From assembly GCF_001006805.1 (NCBI RefSeq), contig NZ_LN811351.1:472414-536413 (forward strand): a DNA stretch of 64,000 bases, written 5' to 3'. This document shows positions 60,996 to 64,000 of the stretch, piece after piece (within the stretch, counting starts at the first letter, position 1; each line of letters begins with the position of its first letter). The position numbers and the translations under genes are program-made. Origin of the DNA: Microvirga massiliensis. Lineage in GTDB: Bacteria; Pseudomonadota; Alphaproteobacteria; Rhizobiales; Beijerinckiaceae. A model generated the notes under the pieces. It searched no databases, was not told the origin of the DNA, and worked only from the letters and a program-made list of their open reading frames with translations.

Positions 60996-62228
60996 TCACA
61001 TGTCCGTGGTGTAGATGACCTGGGGACCGTGGCCGAGCTCGTTGACCTTCATGGTTTCCTTGCCGGTTTCCGGATCGAAGATGTAGAGTGTCTTGTCTCC
61101 CGTCGAGAGCGCATAGAGCTGCGGAGTGTTCTCCTGGCTGACAGCAATGGAGTCGATCTCGTGGCCGAGGTCGATTCTCTTGATGCGCTGGCCGTTCTTC
61201 GCATCGTAGACGAAGACGAACCGGCTTGCCGTCTTGTGGGTCCACTTGTCGCGCTGGTCGGCGAGCAGGAAGATCCGGTCACTCTGCCGATGATAGGCGA
61301 CCTGCTGCCAGCCACCTGGCGCCCATCTGTCTGCCTTCTCCGCATCGGTGAAGGCCTCGAAGGCCGGCGGGAATTTGGCTTCGTTCGAAGAAACGTCGAC
61401 CTGGAAGATCTTGCCGGTGTAAGTCGGCCATACGATGCGTCCAGCCTTCATGGAGTAAGCCGGATGATTGATGAGATAATCGTCTTCCTTGTGGAAGACC
61501 TGCGATTTCTTCGTCTCGGCCGACCCGTCCTCTTTGAAGGTGACCTTGAGCATGCTGCCGTCGCGGCAATGCATGAAGAAGTCCTGCTTGGCCGACGGGA
61601 AGATGTGATAGCAGTCGGGCACTTCGAGCATCTTGACGAACTTCTTGTCCGCTAGATTGACGAGGCCCACCGCCGGCGAAGGTGAGAACTGATAGAACAG
61701 GAGGTGCTTGTTGTCGGGCGTTAGCGCCGTCATCCAGGGATAGGTGCCGACGAGAAAGCGCGGCTGGTTCGGCAGTTCGATATCCGCGATCGGGTCATGC
61801 GTTTGCGAGTCGAAGACCTCGACGTAATCGGTGCGTTTGCCGCGAGCAATGCGCGAGAAGACAGTGCTCGCCAGTGCGAAGAACGAGCCGTCGTTTGCGA
61901 CGGCGGCGTTCGGCAGGAAGCCGCCGTCCGTCATCCCGAGCACGCGGCCTTTCTCGCCGTCGATCGTGAACATCTGGCTGACGGCATTGAAGTGCGCGAC
62001 GTCGCTCACATAGACGCGCCGGGCATTCGGAGCCGGAGCCTTCAGGATGACAGGCTCGTCGACGGGCAGACCCTGGGTGGCCCCTTGAGGCGTGGTGGCG
62101 GAGGGGGCGGCACCCGGCTGCTGGGCCATGGCGGAGCCGGACAGCAGCAAGGCGAGGCTTGCAGAAGCACTCAACAGTGCAGATCGGTATTTCGAGACAA
62201 TCTTATCCTTGCGAGAGACGTGCGTCAT
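60996..62228 (-). CDS. mauB: Methylamine dehydrogenase heavy chain (MauB)
   Basis: A 410-residue periplasmic subunit with a signal peptide (to SAMAQQ) and a seven-bladed beta-propeller: repeated short strands such as [46 protein letters not shown] and [15 protein letters not shown]. It forms the alpha2beta2 enzyme with MauA and docks amicyanin. AAGGGAGG lies before the ATG. Confidence 0.96.
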   Translation of the reverse strand: MTHVSRKDKIVSKYRSALLSASASLALLLSGSAMAQQPGAAPSATTPQGATQGLPVDEPVILKAPAPNARRVYVSDVAHFNAVSQMFTIDGEKGRVLGMTDGGFLPNAAVANDGSFFALASTVFSRIARGKRTDYVEVFDSQTHDPIADIELPNQPRFLVGTYPWMTALTPDNKHLLFYQFSPSPAVGLVNLADKKFVKMLEVPDCYHIFPSAKQDFFMHCRDGSMLKVTFKEDGSAETKKSQVFHKEDDYLINHPAYSMKAGRIVWPTYTGKIFQVDVSSNEAKFPPAFEAFTDAEKADRWAPGGWQQVAYHRQSDRIFLLADQRDKWTHKTASRFVFVYDAKNGQRIKRIDLGHEIDSIAVSQENTPQLYALSTGDKTLYIFDPETGKETMKVNELGHGPQVIYTTDM

Positions 62229-62388
62229 GGTTTCCTCCCTTGAGGTGACAATGAGAAGCAGAATGATGAGAGAACCGGGCGTGGAATTCGCCCCGAATTC
62301 GGACCGGCCAAGGTGGCGCGCGTCGACGAATGCGTGCCGCCGCGAGCCCGTTCGATCAGTGTAAGCCGACGATGGTTCGGAGCTGTTC

Positions 62389-63246
62389 CTAGAGCGCGGC
62401 GAGTGTCAGCAGGACACAGCCGGCGGCGACGAGCAGAGCTCCATCGAGAGTCGCTGCCTGTTCCTGCCGGCGAGCGAGCCAACCCTGGACACCAATATCC
62501 GTGACGGGCAGCAGGTTTACTGCCATGGGTAGGAAGCGGCCGAGATTGAAGAGCGCAAACACGCCGATGGCGACCATGGCATCGCCGCTCAGCATAGCAA
62601 CGGCAGTTACCAGATAGAGGATCGGCGTCTGCACGTAGGTCAGGTAGTTCAGCCCGAGCGCCACGCCATAGATTCCCCCAATCACCCACATCGGGAAGCG
62701 TTGGCGCGCATCATGGGGGACTTGGGCCTTGCGTTGCGGATAAGGAACGCGAATGAAGCCGAGCTGATGTGCGCCGTAGAGGATCGCCGCTGCCGCTAGG
62801 CCGATTGTCGAAATCGTCGTGTAGCCCGCGAAGCCGAGGAGATGGCCGCCTAGGCCGAGGATCGTACCGAGGACGAGGGCGCCGAGTGCATAGCCGAGCC
62901 CATGCACAATGAATGTCGGCAGCCAGCGCATCACGGTGTTGGCTGAATAGCGCCCCGCCGGCCGCAAGAGGCAGAGACTGGAATAGCCGCAAGGTGACCA
63001 TGTCGACAGGAGGCCGCCTAAGAAAGCCAAGCCGGCGAGCATTCGCCACGCAACGTCCTGCTCCGGCATGACCTGGGCTGCAAAGTATCCGCCGGCAATT
63101 CCTGCCGCCGCGGCAATGGAAAAACTGGCAGCGCGCGTGAAAGTCGACTGCTCTTTCGGAAAGGAAACGCAGTCCGCGACGCCCTCGACATGAGTATTCG
63201 CGCCATGAATCGAATCGCCAATAGACGGCGACACGAGAATCGACAT
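62389..63246 (-). CDS. mauF: MauF, membrane protein required for methylamine dehydrogenase
   Basis: A 285-residue membrane protein with about seven helices, [20 protein letters not shown] near the second helix and a DsbD/CcdA-like character (paired Cys). It is the first gene of the operon, as in Methylobacterium and Paracoccus. It is needed for production or stability of the enzyme. AAAGGAGGC precedes the ATG at 63246; a candidate promoter lies about 75-100 bases upstream. Confidence 0.93.
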   Translation of the reverse strand: MSILVSPSIGDSIHGANTHVEGVADCVSFPKEQSTFTRAASFSIAAAAGIAGGYFAAQVMPEQDVAWRMLAGLAFLGGLLSTWSPCGYSSLCLLRPAGRYSANTVMRWLPTFIVHGLGYALGALVLGTILGLGGHLLGFAGYTTISTIGLAAAAILYGAHQLGFIRVPYPQRKAQVPHDARQRFPMWVIGGIYGVALGLNYLTYVQTPILYLVTAVAMLSGDAMVAIGVFALFNLGRFLPMAVNLLPVTDIGVQGWLARRQEQAATLDGALLVAAGCVLLTLAAL

Positions 63247-63318
63247 AACAATAGCCTCCTTTGGAGCTTCCTCGCCCAGCGCCTTACTTTCGTGTATGGT
63301 TCTCAACGGACACGCTTA

Positions 63319-63347
63319 GCGATAGCTGAAACAATTTTTCTCGTCAA
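63319..63347 (-). promoter_or_regulatory. Candidate sigma-70-type promoter of the mau operon
   Basis: Read on the minus strand, TTGACG (63342-63347) is followed by a 17-base, A/T-rich spacer and TATCGC (63319-63324). The spacing is ideal, the -35 matches five of six, and the -10 only three of six, which would suit an activated promoter. It lies 73 bases upstream of the mauF start. Confidence 0.5.
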
Positions 63348-63541
63348 GAAACATTCCCGGCCGTCCGTAGCTTGGCCGTACTAATCCAACACATAGGACC
63401 AAGAGGTGCGGCCAGTCGCTCGCGCGGCTGTTCGGCCACACCGAGCCAAATCTCGTGACGGCATGCTCGATAGGCTGTGAATCGCCCGCGTATCAGCGGC
63501 GAGCGAACGCCATTCGGGCTGGCGTCGAAGGTCAGGTTAGC

Positions 63542-64000
63542 TCAGTTCTTGGATATCCTGATCGAGTCCGGGCAGATCCGGGCCTCGCGGAATTTGCTGT
63601 CCAGGACCAGTTCACCCGGACATGTGGAATGGACCCTGTGCTGCAGCACCGGCGTGAGCAGTCTCAGCCTCTCGGACGAGGCGTCGATATCGGCGACGAT
63701 ACCAACTCCAATATCGCGCGCTCGTTCATCACGTAGGCCGACCAGGAGCCGCAGCGGAATCCTGGCACTGGCATCCTGTTTCAGCAGTTCGTTGGCTTCC
63801 GCCGTCCATGTCATCGCTCCATCGAAATAACGGCGAAATGCGTCGCCTCTGGCGCGGCGCCGCTCGGCGTCGCTCTTGCGTCGCGCCTGTGGCGAAACGC
63901 TGAGCCGAAGGCAGGGGAGGGAGGAATACGCACCCGCGAGCGCCTCCAGCACCGGGTGATCACCGAGCATGATCAGGAGATCCGGTTGCAGCCGTTCGAT
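63542..64000 (-). CDS. Clp1/Grc3-like P-loop polynucleotide kinase, C-terminal part (partial)
   Basis: The frame is open to the window edge, so the N-terminus with the P-loop is missing. Visible are RLQPDLLIMLGDHPVLEAL, LRLSVSPQARRKSDAERRR and AFRRYFDGA. The pattern of P-D-L, then S-P-x-A-R-x-K-x-x-x-E-R-R and A-F-R-x-Y-F is that of Clp1/Grc3-type polynucleotide 5'-hydroxyl kinases. The C-terminal domain is short. It has no visible link to the mau operon, although it occupies the side where mauR is found in other species. Assignment from partial motifs. Confidence 0.65.
   Translation of the reverse strand: MERLQPDLLIMLGDHPVLEALAGAYSSLPCLRLSVSPQARRKSDAERRRARGDAFRRYFDGAMTWTAEANELLKQDASARIPLRLLVGLRDERARDIGVGIVADIDASSERLRLLTPVLQHRVHSTCPGELVLDSKFREARICPDSIRISKN

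Noticed and set aside
1..64000. CRISPR arrays, rRNA, tRNA, prophage
   Set aside because: No regularly spaced repeats, RNA gene cores, integrase or structural phage genes were seen.

Overview
The window is about 64 kb of high-G+C DNA with Shine-Dalgarno starts, dense operons and many periplasmic binding-protein transporters. The gene families (BTLCP protease, TAXI-TRAP, several ABC importers, a complete mau cluster in mauFBEDACJGLMN order) fit an alphaproteobacterium of the Hyphomicrobiales, perhaps a Methylobacteriaceae-like lineage such as Microvirga or Methylobacterium. That placement is inference. No rRNA, tRNA, CRISPR array, phage or intact insertion sequence was seen; the only mobile trace is a broken IS481-type transposase at 3.5-3.9 kb.

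Layout. 0-4 kb: sparse, with a cytochrome c, small hypotheticals, a BTLCP protease and the transposase remnant. 4.2-8.5 kb: polar amino-acid-type ABC importer followed by a SelA-like PLP enzyme, then a convergent flavoprotein to 10.1 kb. 10.7-21.2 kb: sugar-acid catabolic operon (HpcH/HpaI aldolase, D-2-hydroxyacid dehydrogenase, four-gene sugar ABC importer, D-apionate-lactonase-like protein, 2H phosphoesterase, aldose-dehydrogenase-type aldo/keto reductase). 21.5-30.3 kb: orphan binding proteins, NagB/NagA, a binding-protein gene cut by an amber codon, an alpha/beta-hydrolase fused to a nucleotide cyclase, and a monomeric sarcosine-oxidase-like enzyme coupled to a LivK-type protein. 30.7-34.6 kb: FRG-domain protein and TAXI-TRAP transporter. 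35-47 kb: NadC paralogue, a PhnN/AMP-phosphorylase fusion, two amidohydrolases, a dipeptide-type ABC importer and a GntR/FCD regulator. 47-52.4 kb: HtpG, conserved hypotheticals, an SDR and an MpaB/DUF2236 oxygenase. 52.5-63.3 kb: XRE-cupin regulator, glutamine-synthetase-III/gamma-glutamylmethylamide-synthetase-like enzyme, and convergently the 11-gene mau operon. The window ends inside a Clp1/Grc3-like gene.

How it works together. The mau operon encodes periplasmic oxidation of methylamine: MauB/MauA form the dehydrogenase, MauG and accessory proteins mature its TTQ cofactor, and amicyanin (MauC) takes the electrons. Most of the rest is uptake plus catabolism of small polar compounds. The most unusual unit is the NadC paralogue next to one polypeptide joining ribose-1,5-bisphosphate kinase (PhnN) to an AMP-phosphorylase-type domain, which could turn a nucleoside monophosphate into free base plus PRPP. 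A second pattern is a strong stem-loop directly after the binding-protein gene in three unrelated ABC operons, and also after one orphan binding-protein gene.
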